Positions 25,062 to 32,844 of a stretch of DNA of 64,000 nucleotides are shown one piece after another. The translations under genes were made by a program, and so were the position numbers. Origin of the DNA: Massilia brevitalea (GTDB taxonomy: Bacteria > Pseudomonadota > Gammaproteobacteria > Burkholderiales > Burkholderiaceae_D); assembly GCF_030711405.1 (NCBI RefSeq), contig NZ_JAULSI010000029.1, forward strand, positions 1 through 64,000. The letters run 5' to 3'. Below the pieces are notes generated by a model that saw only the letters and a list, made by a program, of their open reading frames with translations, was not told the origin of the DNA and did no database searches. Positions within the stretch are counted from its first letter, which is position 1. Each line of letters opens with the position of its first letter.

Positions 25062-27914
25062 GTGAAACCCTGGCTGGTCAGCATCGACCTCGGCACCACG
25101 AATACGGTGCTGGCTTATGCGGCGCCCGGCGCGGCCGAGGTAGAACTGTTCGCCATTGACCAACTGGTGGCGCCGGGCGAAGTGGCTGGCGCGCCGCTGC
25201 TGCCGTCAAACCGCTACCATCCAGCTGAGGGCGAACTGGCCGCCGGCGAACTGCAGCTGCCCTGGCTGCAGGACGACGTAGCCGGTATCAAGCAGGTTGC
25301 CGTCGGCCGCCTGGCACGCACTCTCGGCGCCGCGACGCCGGGCCGGCTGGTGGCCAGCGCCAAGAGCTGGCTCTCGCATCCCGGCGTCGACCGCATGGCG
25401 GCTATCCTGCCCTGGGGCGCCGAGGCCGACGTGCCGAAGGTGTCGCCGGTGGCCGCCAGCGCCAGCTACCTGGCGCACCTGCGCGCCAACTGGAATACCC
25501 GTTTTCCCGCCCAGCCGCTCGAACAACAGGAACTGGTACTGACCGTACCGGCCTCGTTCGACGAAGGCGCACGCGCGCTGACCCTGGAAGCGGCCAGGCT
25601 GGCGGGCCTGCCGCACCTGCGCCTTCTGGAAGAACCGCAGGCTGCCCTGTACGACTGGCTGTACCGCCACCGCGCGACGCTGGCCGAGGACCTCGCGCAG
25701 ACGCGGCTGGTACTGGTGGCCGACGTCGGCGGCGGCACCACCGACTTCAGCCTGGTCAAGGTCGAACTGGTTGATGGCGAGCCGACGCTCACCCGCATCG
25801 GCGTCGGCAACCACCTGATCCTCGGCGGCGACAACATGGACCTGGCGCTCGCCCATCTGGTCGAAGCGCGCATGAACGAAGCGGCCGGCGACGCTCTCGG
25901 AAACAATGCGCCGCGCGAGCGTTTGTCGGCCGCGCGCCTGGCCCAGCTGACCGAACGCTGCCGCGCCGCCAAGGAGCAGCTGCTGGCGACCGATGCGCAG
26001 GAGCTTGTCAGCGTCACCCTGCTCGGCTCCGGCTCGCGCCTGATCGGTGGCAGCCGCAAGGCCGACCTGCGCCGCGACGACATCGAGCGCGTGGTGCTGG
26101 ATGGCTTCTTCCCGCTCAACGCGGAACAGGAAGGCGCACGGCGCGCCCGCGCCGGCATCGTCGAATTCGGCCTGCCGTATGCGAGCGACCCGGCCGTCAC
26201 GCGCCATCTGGCGGGCTTCCTGCGCCAGCACGCGGCGGCGGCGCGCGCAGCACTCGGACTGCCCGACAATGATGAGCGCTTGCCTGTGCCCGACACCCTG
26301 TTGCTGAACGGCGGTGTGTTCCGTGGCGCGGCGCTGGCCGAGCGCCTGGCCACGGTGCTGGCGCAATGGCGCGGCGCCCCGCTCACGGTCCTGCACAACG
26401 AGAACCCGGACGTGGCCGTGGCGCGCGGCGGCGTCGCCTATTCGCTGGCGCGCCAGGGCCAGGCGCCATCCATCGAAAGCGGTGCGGCGCGCAGCTACTA
26501 CCTGCTGCTGGAAGGCGAACGTGCCAGCGGCGGCGCCCTGCGCGCGGTCTGCCTGCTGCCGCGCGGGACGCCGGCTGCCACTGAAGTCCTGCTGCATGAA
26601 CGCACGTTCGCGCTGCGCCTGGGACGGCCGGTGCGCTTCCACCTGGTGTCGACGATTGCCGATGCCGGCGCGGCGCCGCAGCCCGGCGCGCTGGTCGACC
26701 TGCCGCCGGGCGACGTGGTGCGCCTGCCGCCGATCGCCACCGTGCTGCGCGCCGCACCCGGCGCCGCGGCCCTGAGCGACATCCCGGTGCAACTGGCGGC
26801 GACGCTAAGCGAAGTCGGTTCGCTGGAAGTGCATTGCGTTGCCGCCGATGGCCAGCGCTGGCAATTGGCTTTCCAGTTGCGCGAAGCCGAAGGCGGCGAA
26901 GTGCTGGAAACGCCGGAAGAAGACACCCTGCCGCCGCAACTCGGCGCCGCCATCGACAAGATCGACCGCATCTTCGGCACCCGCTCGAAGCAGGTCGACA
27001 CCAAGGAAGTACGCCAGCTGCGCGCCAGCCTGGAACACCTGCTGGGCCGGCGCGAAGGCTGGGCCACGCCCTTGCTGCGCCGCCTGTTCGACGCCTTGAT
27101 GGAGCGCGCCAAGGGCCGCCGCCGCTCAAGCGAACACGAACGCGCCTGGCTGAACCTGGCCGGCTACAGCCTGCGCCCCGGCTTCGGCCACCCGCTCGAC
27201 GGCTGGCGCATCGAGCAATTGTGGGCCATGTTCGGGACCGGCGTGCAGTACCACAAGGACAGCCAGGTGCGTGCCGAGTGGTGGACCCTTTGGCGCCGCG
27301 TGGCCGGTGGCCTCGACACCGAAGCGCAACTGCGTCTGCTTGACGACTTTGCGTTCAACCTGCAGGCCGATGCATTCGAACGCGGCAAGCGCCCGATCAC
27401 GCTGGTCGACGGCAGCGAGGAGGACATGCTGCGCCTGGGTGCTTCGCTGGAGCGCATTCCCTCGGCCTACAAGGCGGAGATCGGCAACTGGATGATGGAG
27501 CAGATCGAGGCGATTCCATCGGGCGGCGCCAGGCTCGATGCAAAGACGGCGGCAAGCCATACGCGCTACCTGTGGGCGCTCGGCCGCGTCGGTGCGCGCC
27601 AGTCCTTCCATGGCAGCGCGCACGAAGTGGCGCCAGCGGAAGTCGCCGAGGAATGGCTGGGCAAATTGCTGAAGCTGGACTGGAAGAAAATCGAGCCGGC
27701 GGGCTTTGCCGCCACCCACATCGCGCGCATGACGGGCGACCGCTCGCGCGACGTGTCGGAGCCGGTGCGGCTGGAGGTGCTGCGCCGTCTCGGCGCAACT
27801 GGTGCGCCCGCGTCGTGGACGGCGATGGTGCGCGAGGTGGTGGAGCTGGACCAGGCCAGCCAGACGCGGATGCTGGGCGAGGCGCTGCCGCCCGGGCTGA
27901 AGCTGCTGCGCTGA
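25062..27914 (+). CDS. Divergent long Hsp70-family ATPase (DUF3731 type), second of a pair
   Basis: A 950-residue protein with an N-terminal Hsp70 ATPase: VSIDLGTTNTV, DVGGGTTDFS near residue 222, GGDNMDLALAHLV, and LLNGGVFRG near 415. It carries an extra, mostly helical C-terminal region of roughly 350 residues (from KIDRIFGTRSKQVDTKEVR), which corresponds to the DUF3731 part of such proteins. The start is GTG at 25062, just after the stop of the first Hsp70; I see no strong ribosome site, so coupling is likely. The two Hsp70s share the SAKSWL-HPGVDR block and are paralogues. Substrate and role are unknown. Confidence 0.88.
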   Translation: MKPWLVSIDLGTTNTVLAYAAPGAAEVELFAIDQLVAPGEVAGAPLLPSNRYHPAEGELAAGELQLPWLQDDVAGIKQVAVGRLARTLGAATPGRLVASAKSWLSHPGVDRMAAILPWGAEADVPKVSPVAASASYLAHLRANWNTRFPAQPLEQQELVLTVPASFDEGARALTLEAARLAGLPHLRLLEEPQAALYDWLYRHRATLAEDLAQTRLVLVADVGGGTTDFSLVKVELVDGEPTLTRIGVGNHLILGGDNMDLALAHLVEARMNEAAGDALGNNAPRERLSAARLAQLTERCRAAKEQLLATDAQELVSVTLLGSGSRLIGGSRKADLRRDDIERVVLDGFFPLNAEQEGARRARAGIVEFGLPYASDPAVTRHLAGFLRQHAAAARAALGLPDNDERLPVPDTLLLNGGVFRGAALAERLATVLAQWRGAPLTVLHNENPDVAVARGGVAYSLARQGQAPSIESGAARSYYLLLEGERASGGALRAVCLLPRGTPAATEVLLHERTFALRLGRPVRFHLVSTIADAGAAPQPGALVDLPPGDVVRLPPIATVLRAAPGAAALSDIPVQLAATLSEVGSLEVHCVAADGQRWQLAFQLREAEGGEVLETPEEDTLPPQLGAAIDKIDRIFGTRSKQVDTKEVRQLRASLEHLLGRREGWATPLLRRLFDALMERAKGRRRSSEHERAWLNLAGYSLRPGFGHPLDGWRIEQLWAMFGTGVQYHKDSQVRAEWWTLWRRVAGGLDTEAQLRLLDDFAFNLQADAFERGKRPITLVDGSEEDMLRLGASLERIPSAYKAEIGNWMMEQIEAIPSGGARLDAKTAASHTRYLWALGRVGARQSFHGSAHEVAPAEVAEEWLGKLLKLDWKKIEPAGFAATHIARMTGDRSRDVSEPVRLEVLRRLGATGAPASWTAMVREVVELDQASQTRMLGEALPPGLKLLR

Positions 27915-27933
27915 TTCGTTATACCGTAGCCTC

Positions 27934-28184
27934 GTAGGGTGGACCGGGCCACGAAAGGCGGCTTTGCCGTCCACGCGTTCAACTGGAATTCAAACAATCG
28001 TGGCGGTATTCATTGACCGTTGACCGCGTGGGCACGGAGTGCCCACCCTACGATCGCATCGGCCACAGGTGCACGCATACGTAGGGTGGGCGCCCTGTGC
28101 CCACGCGTTCAGCCAGCAGTCAAATAGCCGCGCGATGTTCATGTGGTCGTTGAACGCGTGGATGGGGAAACCCGTCCACGCTAC
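27934..28184. repeat. Cluster of four GTAG-type REP elements
   Basis: Elements lie at 27934-27981 (GTAGGGTGGAC ... GTCCACGCGTTCAA), 28026-28051 (inverted, ending CCCTAC), 28081-28111 (GTAGGGTGGGC ... GCCCACGCG) and 28150-28184 (inverted, ending GCTAC). They form two head-facing doublets that fill the whole interval between two genes. The last one provides the stop codon of the NHL/M23 gene. Two sub-types are present: GTGGGC-core and GTGGAC-core. Confidence 0.82.
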
Positions 28185-30319
28185 TCCACGATTACCGGCA
28201 AATCCCGCCCTTCCGTGGCCACTAGCCCCGCGTAGTCGGCCACATACGCCCGCAAGATATACTCCCCCGGCGCCAGGCCGCCCACCTTCCAGCTCCCCGG
28301 CAATGCCTGCCCGCCCTGCAGCGTATTACTCACCGCGTAAGCAAAGCGCGTGGCCTTGCTGCCATACACCGTGATGCCGCTGCTGTCGGCATACATCAGC
28401 TTTACCGCCTCCTGCTCGCGCGGCAGGCGGTCGTACACCTGCGTGATCAAGGGCTGCTCGAAACCGGCCACCGGCGTCCCATCCGCCCGCAGCACCTGGT
28501 AGCCCAGCTTGTACAAACCCAGGCGCCGGCGCGCCAGGTTGCCATCCATCTGGTCGTAGGCATCGACCACGATGTTCACGTCGCCCAGCGCGCGCTCGAT
28601 GCGCAGCGGCTCGCCCTTGCGCGCCGCCTTGATGCGCCGCCCGCCGCCGTCATACAGCGCGATGCCGTTGATCGTCGGCGCAATCGTGTCGCGCAGGCCG
28701 ATGAACGGCAGCAGCAGCGGATTCGACGGCGCGCCGGCCGGGTAATGCTCCATGTGCACGTGCGCCATCGGGTTGATGGTGCCGAGCGCATCGCCCACGG
28801 CAAAGCGGGTGCCGCGCTGAACGCGCACGCGCTCCGGCTTGCCGCGCGCATCGAGCAGCATGTGGAAGCGCGGATCGAGCGCCTTGCCGTTGCTCTCGCG
28901 CCCCACACGCATGTGGATGTACGACAGCGGCCCGACGCTCATGCCCTCCACCAGCGACCCGAACGCCCAGTTTGGATACGGATCGCCGATCTTCGACGGC
29001 ACGATGGCCAGCACGCGCGAACCGACGTCGGCGCGGATGTCGAGGCCCGCATGGAAGTGGTGCCGGCTTTCGCCATCGTAGCTGCCGCGCACCTCGCCCA
29101 TCACGCCGACGACTTCATGCACTTCGGTTTGCGGCCCCACCGGCCAGGGCATCGGCTCGGTGCGCGTCACCGGCGCCGCCGGCAGCGGCTTCGGTACCGC
29201 TTCGCCGGCGCGCGGCGCGGCCAGCGAGAACACGCGTAAGGCCTGGGCATCGGCCACCACCAGGCTGCCGTCGCGGCGCACGGCAATGCCGCGCGGCCCG
29301 AACAGGCGCACCGTGCCGTCGCTGCCATAGCTGATTGCCGGCGGACGGTCGGTGTCGAGCAGCGCATGGTAGTCCCCGTTCGGCGCGAGCTGGACGATGC
29401 GTCCGCCCGCGCCGCTCGACACGTACAGGTAGCCATCCTCCGTCAGCGCCAGCCCGGCGGGCCGGGTCAGGACCGGTTTCGGCTCGCCGGGAATGGGCGC
29501 TGCGATCGTCGTCACCATACCGTCGGCGCCGATGCGGCGAATCGCATTGTTGCCGGTATCGGCCACGAACAGCGTGCCGGCCTTGTCGACCGCGATGCCA
29601 ACCGGCGTATCGAAGCCTGCGCTTGCCGCCATGCCATCGGCGCCGCCCGGCTGGCCATTCCCGGCCACGGTGGTGACGCTGCCGTCCGGCGCGATGCGGC
29701 GGATGCGGTCGTTGTAGGTGTCGGCCACGAAGACGTTGCCGCCCCGGTCGACCGCCACGCCCACCGGCCCGTTGAAGCGCGCGGTGCGGCCGATGCCGTC
29801 GAGGTAGCCGGGCTGGCCGTCGCCGGCAAGCGTGGTGACGCTGCCGTCGCGCGCGATCTTGCGGATCGCGTGGTTGCCGGTGTCGGCCACGTACAGATTG
29901 CCGGCGCGGTCCAGCGCCAGCGCGGACGGGGTATTGAAGGCGGCCGCCTCCCGCACGCCGTCGGCAAAGCCTTCGCGCCCGCCGGCGTAGGTGCCGACCA
30001 CGCCGTCCACACCGATGCGGCGGATGCGGTTGCTGTCGCCGCCATCGGCGATGAAGACGTTGCCCTTCACGTCGGCCACCACGCCGAAGGGGTCGCTGAA
30101 GCGGCTGAGGGCGGTGCCGCCATCGACCACGCCGTTGACGCCGTCGCCAGCGATCGGCGCTACGCGCGCCGTCCATGCGGGCTGGGTCGCCGCCACCGGC
30201 AGCGGCAGCAAGGCGCGGCGCGGTGCGCTGGCGTCGCCGCTGTTCGTGAAGTACCAGGCTGCGCCGCCGCCCAGGAGAACGGCGCCTGCCAGCGCCGCGA
30301 TGACCGTTATTCGTTTCAC
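28181..30319 (-). CDS. NHL-repeat beta-propeller fused to an M23-type peptidase domain
   Basis: A 712-residue envelope protein. An N-terminal signal anchor ([21 protein letters not shown]) is followed by about six NHL repeats (residues about 60-330), each with a pattern like [16 protein letters not shown]. The C-terminal part has LytM/M23 metal ligands: HAGLD (HxxxD) in [14 protein letters not shown] and HVH in MAHVHMEHY. The final 180 residues are beta-rich. The start is GTG at 30319; the longer frame is not protein-like. The TAG stop lies in a REP element. The propeller probably binds protein or wall ligand while the M23 domain acts on peptidoglycan; that is inference. Confidence 0.78.
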   Translation of the reverse strand: MKRITVIAALAGAVLLGGGAAWYFTNSGDASAPRRALLPLPVAATQPAWTARVAPIAGDGVNGVVDGGTALSRFSDPFGVVADVKGNVFIADGGDSNRIRRIGVDGVVGTYAGGREGFADGVREAAAFNTPSALALDRAGNLYVADTGNHAIRKIARDGSVTTLAGDGQPGYLDGIGRTARFNGPVGVAVDRGGNVFVADTYNDRIRRIAPDGSVTTVAGNGQPGGADGMAASAGFDTPVGIAVDKAGTLFVADTGNNAIRRIGADGMVTTIAAPIPGEPKPVLTRPAGLALTEDGYLYVSSGAGGRIVQLAPNGDYHALLDTDRPPAISYGSDGTVRLFGPRGIAVRRDGSLVVADAQALRVFSLAAPRAGEAVPKPLPAAPVTRTEPMPWPVGPQTEVHEVVGVMGEVRGSYDGESRHHFHAGLDIRADVGSRVLAIVPSKIGDPYPNWAFGSLVEGMSVGPLSYIHMRVGRESNGKALDPRFHMLLDARGKPERVRVQRGTRFAVGDALGTINPMAHVHMEHYPAGAPSNPLLLPFIGLRDTIAPTINGIALYDGGGRRIKAARKGEPLRIERALGDVNIVVDAYDQMDGNLARRRLGLYKLGYQVLRADGTPVAGFEQPLITQVYDRLPREQEAVKLMYADSSGITVYGSKATRFAYAVSNTLQGGQALPGSWKVGGLAPGEYILRAYVADYAGLVATEGRDLPVIVE

Positions 30320-30482
30320 TGCTTGCCGCCCGCTCGTTGCTGAACCCGGCAGTCTACCCGATCGGCCGGGTTTGCATTGGCGCTCACGCCTACCGTATGC
30401 CGCACTCTGCCGGGAATGGCTACCATCGATCAGAGCCGCTTCCACCCCAGGCAGCGCCATTCTTTCCAACCCAGGAGCACAC

Positions 30483-31523
30483 ATGGATTCGAACAACAAG
30501 AAGCCGGCCGACGATGCACAACCAGCGCGCCGCCGTTTCGTCAGCACCGTCGCCACCGGCCTTGCCGCATCGGCTGCCGCAGTCGGCACGTCTTCGGCGC
30601 TGGCCCAGCCCGGCGATGCCGCACCCGGCCAGCCGCCCGCCGGCCGCGCCAAGGCCGCCGCAGCCAACTATCCGAAGCCGCCCTTCGCCGTGCAGTCGCA
30701 GCCCTGGCCCGCGCTGGCCAGCAAGATGAACCCGCGCCCCGACCACGGCGAAACCACCTACCGCGGCAGCGGACGCCTGGCCGGCCGCAAGGCGCTGGTC
30801 ACCGGCGGCGATTCCGGCATCGGCCGCGCAGCGGTGATTGCGTTTGCGCGCGAAGGCGCCGACGTCGCCATCAACTACCTGCCGGCCGAGGAAGCGGATG
30901 CGCGCGAAGTCGTGAAACTGATCCAGGATGCCGGCCGCAAGGCGGTGGCGATTCCCGGCGACATCCGCGACGAAGCCTTTTGCCGGAAGCTCGTGGCTGA
31001 AGCGGTGCGCCAGCTGGGCGGGCTCGATATCCTGGTCAACAACGCGGCGCGCCAGCAGTCGCACGATTCCATCCTCGACCTGACGACCGAGCAGTTCGAC
31101 TGGACCTTCAAGACCAACGTGTACGCGATGTTCTGGATTACCAAGGCCGCGATTCCGCACCTGAAGCAGGGCAGCTGCATCATCAACACCGCTTCGGTGC
31201 AGGCCTACAGCCCTTCGGAGAACCTGCTGGATTATGCGTCGACCAAGTCGGCCCAGGTGGCGTTCACCAAGTCGCTGGCCAAGCAGCTGGGCAAGAAGGG
31301 CATCCGCGTGAACGCGATCGCGCCGGGGCCGATCTGGACGCCATTGCAGGTGTGCGGCGGGCAGACGCCGGAAAACCTGAAGAAGTTCGGGGAAGAATCG
31401 CCGATGGGCCGTCCGGGCCAGCCGGCCGAATTGGCGCTGGCGTTCGTGACGCTGGCGGCGGACGAGTCGAGCTACACGACCGGGCAGGTGTATGGCGTGG
31501 CGGGCGGAGCGGGCAATCCGTAA
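30483..31523 (+). CDS. Exported SDR-family oxidoreductase with a Tat-like signal
   Basis: A 346-residue short-chain dehydrogenase. The N-terminus [20 protein letters not shown] looks like a twin-arginine signal, ending near ALAQP; then comes a Pro-rich linker. The SDR core has [10 protein letters not shown] (NADP(H) loop), NNAAR, the catalytic Ser in [12 protein letters not shown] and YxxxK in YASTKSA. It resembles the YhdF/YghA group of general-stress SDRs, which are usually larger than 280 residues and have the [17 protein letters not shown] start. The ATG at 30483 follows CAGGAG. A strong hairpin follows the stop codon. Confidence 0.87.
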   Translation: MDSNNKKPADDAQPARRRFVSTVATGLAASAAAVGTSSALAQPGDAAPGQPPAGRAKAAAANYPKPPFAVQSQPWPALASKMNPRPDHGETTYRGSGRLAGRKALVTGGDSGIGRAAVIAFAREGADVAINYLPAEEADAREVVKLIQDAGRKAVAIPGDIRDEAFCRKLVAEAVRQLGGLDILVNNAARQQSHDSILDLTTEQFDWTFKTNVYAMFWITKAAIPHLKQGSCIINTASVQAYSPSENLLDYASTKSAQVAFTKSLAKQLGKKGIRVNAIAPGPIWTPLQVCGGQTPENLKKFGEESPMGRPGQPAELALAFVTLAADESSYTTGQVYGVAGGAGNP

Positions 31524-31539
31524 AGCGGGAGCAGGAGCG

Positions 31540-31573
31540 GCCGCGCCAAGGGGTTTGAACACCCCTGCGCGGC
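31540..31573. terminator. Strong hairpin between the SDR gene and the 33-codon ORF
   Basis: GCCGCGC (31540-31546) pairs with GCGCGGC (31567-31573), and inside it AGGGG (31549-31553) pairs with CCCCT (31562-31566), leaving an 8-base loop. It lies between two converging genes and would serve both. A T-tract is lacking. Confidence 0.55.
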
Positions 31574-31593
31574 TTGCGTGAAGTCCTGCTCGT

Positions 31594-31695
31594 TCAGCGC
31601 TTGCGCAGCAGGCGCGTCAGCAGCGACGAGATCGAGCGGGTCGGAATCAGTTTGCCCAGTGGGCCAGGGTGGTTGCAGCGCGAAGTGACGGTCAT
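31594..31695 (-). CDS. 33-residue small basic protein
   Basis: A 33-codon frame begins at the ATG at 31695 with a GGAGG ribosome site 8 bases before it, the best Shine-Dalgarno in this interval. The product runs MTVTSRCNHPGPLGKL and ends in SLLTRLLRKR. It is basic, has one Cys and could form a short amphipathic C-terminal helix. It has no recognised family and ends just before a hairpin terminator. I consider it a real small gene on the ribosome site, the frame and the terminator; there is no homology support. Confidence 0.5.
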   Translation of the reverse strand: MTVTSRCNHPGPLGKLIPTRSISSLLTRLLRKR

Positions 31696-31926
31696 CTCTT
31701 TAGCCTCCGGAACATTACTTGGCAAAATAACTACACAGTCGAGTTTCTTCTGTGCGCCAGCGCGCATAGCGCTATCTTAGACATGCGTCGATGACGCTGG
31801 CGTGACAGGCAAGCGCGCGCGCCCTGGCACGATTGAGCCATATCATGGGTGCCGCAAGGCCGGCCCCTATCCTCGACAGGCAAGCGCTTGCAGCCATATT
31901 TTCCAAACCAGACCAGGGAGAACGAG

Positions 31927-32541
31927 ATGGGCTACGCAGATCGTGACAAATATGGGATGTACAAGGACACCAGCGGCGCCGGGCCCGGCCCCTCGCTGAT
32001 GGGCGCCGACACGCTGATCGGCGATGGTGTCGTCAACGGTGCGGAAGAAGACCTCGGCGACATCAAGGAAATCATGCTCGACATGAACAGCGGCCAGGTG
32101 GCCTATGCCGTGCTCGCCTTTGGCGGCTTCCTCGGCCTGGGCGAAAAACTGTTCGCCGTGCCCTGGCAAGCCCTGCACCTCGACACCGCCAACAAGCGCT
32201 TCGTGCTGAACGTCGAAAAGGAGCGCCTGAAAACGGCGCCCGGCTTCAACAAGGATTCCTGGCCCGACATGGCCGACATGAGCTGGGCCAGCCAGATCCA
32301 CAGCTTCTACGGCACCGACCCGGCCCGCGGCGGCGCCCCGACCATGGGGCCGGGCGTGGTGATGAGCGGCACCGTGGGCGGCCTGAGCGGCTCGGCGTCG
32401 AGCATGGGCGCGGGCAGCGGCACGGGCATCAGCGATGATTCGGCACTGGGCACCGGCGGTGGCGGCAGCGTCGATCCGCGGCCGGGCAACCTGGGCGACG
32501 ACAAGGACCTGAGCAAGATCAGGGGCAGCAATATCGGCTGA
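31927..32541 (+). CDS. PRC-barrel domain protein with Gly-rich tail
   Basis: A 204-residue protein. Residues about 20-100 form a PRC-barrel-like domain (MGADTLIGDGVVNGAEEDLGDIKEIMLD, AVLAFGGFLGLGEKLFAVPW, LNVEKERLKTAPGF). The remaining 100 residues are Gly/Ser-rich and of low complexity. PRC-barrel proteins of this type are commonly small stress-linked soluble proteins with unknown partners. The ATG at 31927 follows CAGGGAG. A 9-base perfect hairpin follows the stop. Confidence 0.8.
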   Translation: MGYADRDKYGMYKDTSGAGPGPSLMGADTLIGDGVVNGAEEDLGDIKEIMLDMNSGQVAYAVLAFGGFLGLGEKLFAVPWQALHLDTANKRFVLNVEKERLKTAPGFNKDSWPDMADMSWASQIHSFYGTDPARGGAPTMGPGVVMSGTVGGLSGSASSMGAGSGTGISDDSALGTGGGGSVDPRPGNLGDDKDLSKIRGSNIG

Positions 32542-32555
32542 GAAGAGCCTACATA

Positions 32556-32579
32556 TCCGCCACCGGGTTCGGTGGCGGA
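32556..32579 (+). terminator. Hairpin after the PRC-barrel gene
   Basis: TCCGCCACC (32556-32564), a GGGTTC loop, and GGTGGCGGA (32571-32579) form a perfect 9-base stem 15 bases after the stop codon. It lacks a T-tract but is the obvious termination or stabilising structure. Confidence 0.6.
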
Positions 32580-32605
32580 GGTTCCGCGAGCCGCCAGTGT
32601 CGACC

Positions 32606-32818
32606 GTAAGGTGGGCGCGGCCGGCGTAGGCACCCCGTGCCCACGCGGAACGATGCGCAACGTTGGCTCCTTTCGGCGACGCAGCTCCATCACACCAACA
32701 CGGCATCCAAAAGCGTTCAGCTAGCGCCAGCAATATCGCAGGCGTTCCGGAGCGGCGCATCAACGCAGCGGACGCCGGAAGAGCACGTAACCGCGTGGGC
32801 ACGGGTGCCCACCGTATG
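32606..32818. repeat. Diverged inverted pair of GTAG-type REP elements
   Basis: One arm at 32606-32648 (GTAAGGTGGGC ... GTGCCCACGCGG) and the other at 32792-32818 (CGCGTGGGCACGGGTGCCCACCGTAT) have the same core as other REP elements here but altered heads (GTAA and GTAT for GTAG). They fill most of the interval between the PRC-barrel gene and the end of hrpA; nothing else is seen there. Confidence 0.7.
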
Positions 32819-32844
32819 GTTGAGGCCGCAGGGCGAAGACGTCT

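Noticed and set aside
23186..27914. DnaK or HscC assignment for the Hsp70 pair
   Set aside because: The substrate domains and C-termini differ, and there is no dnaJ, grpE or hsc context.
28023..28184. CRISPR array
   Set aside because: The repeats are inverted palindromic REP elements with unequal spacing, and there are no cas genes.
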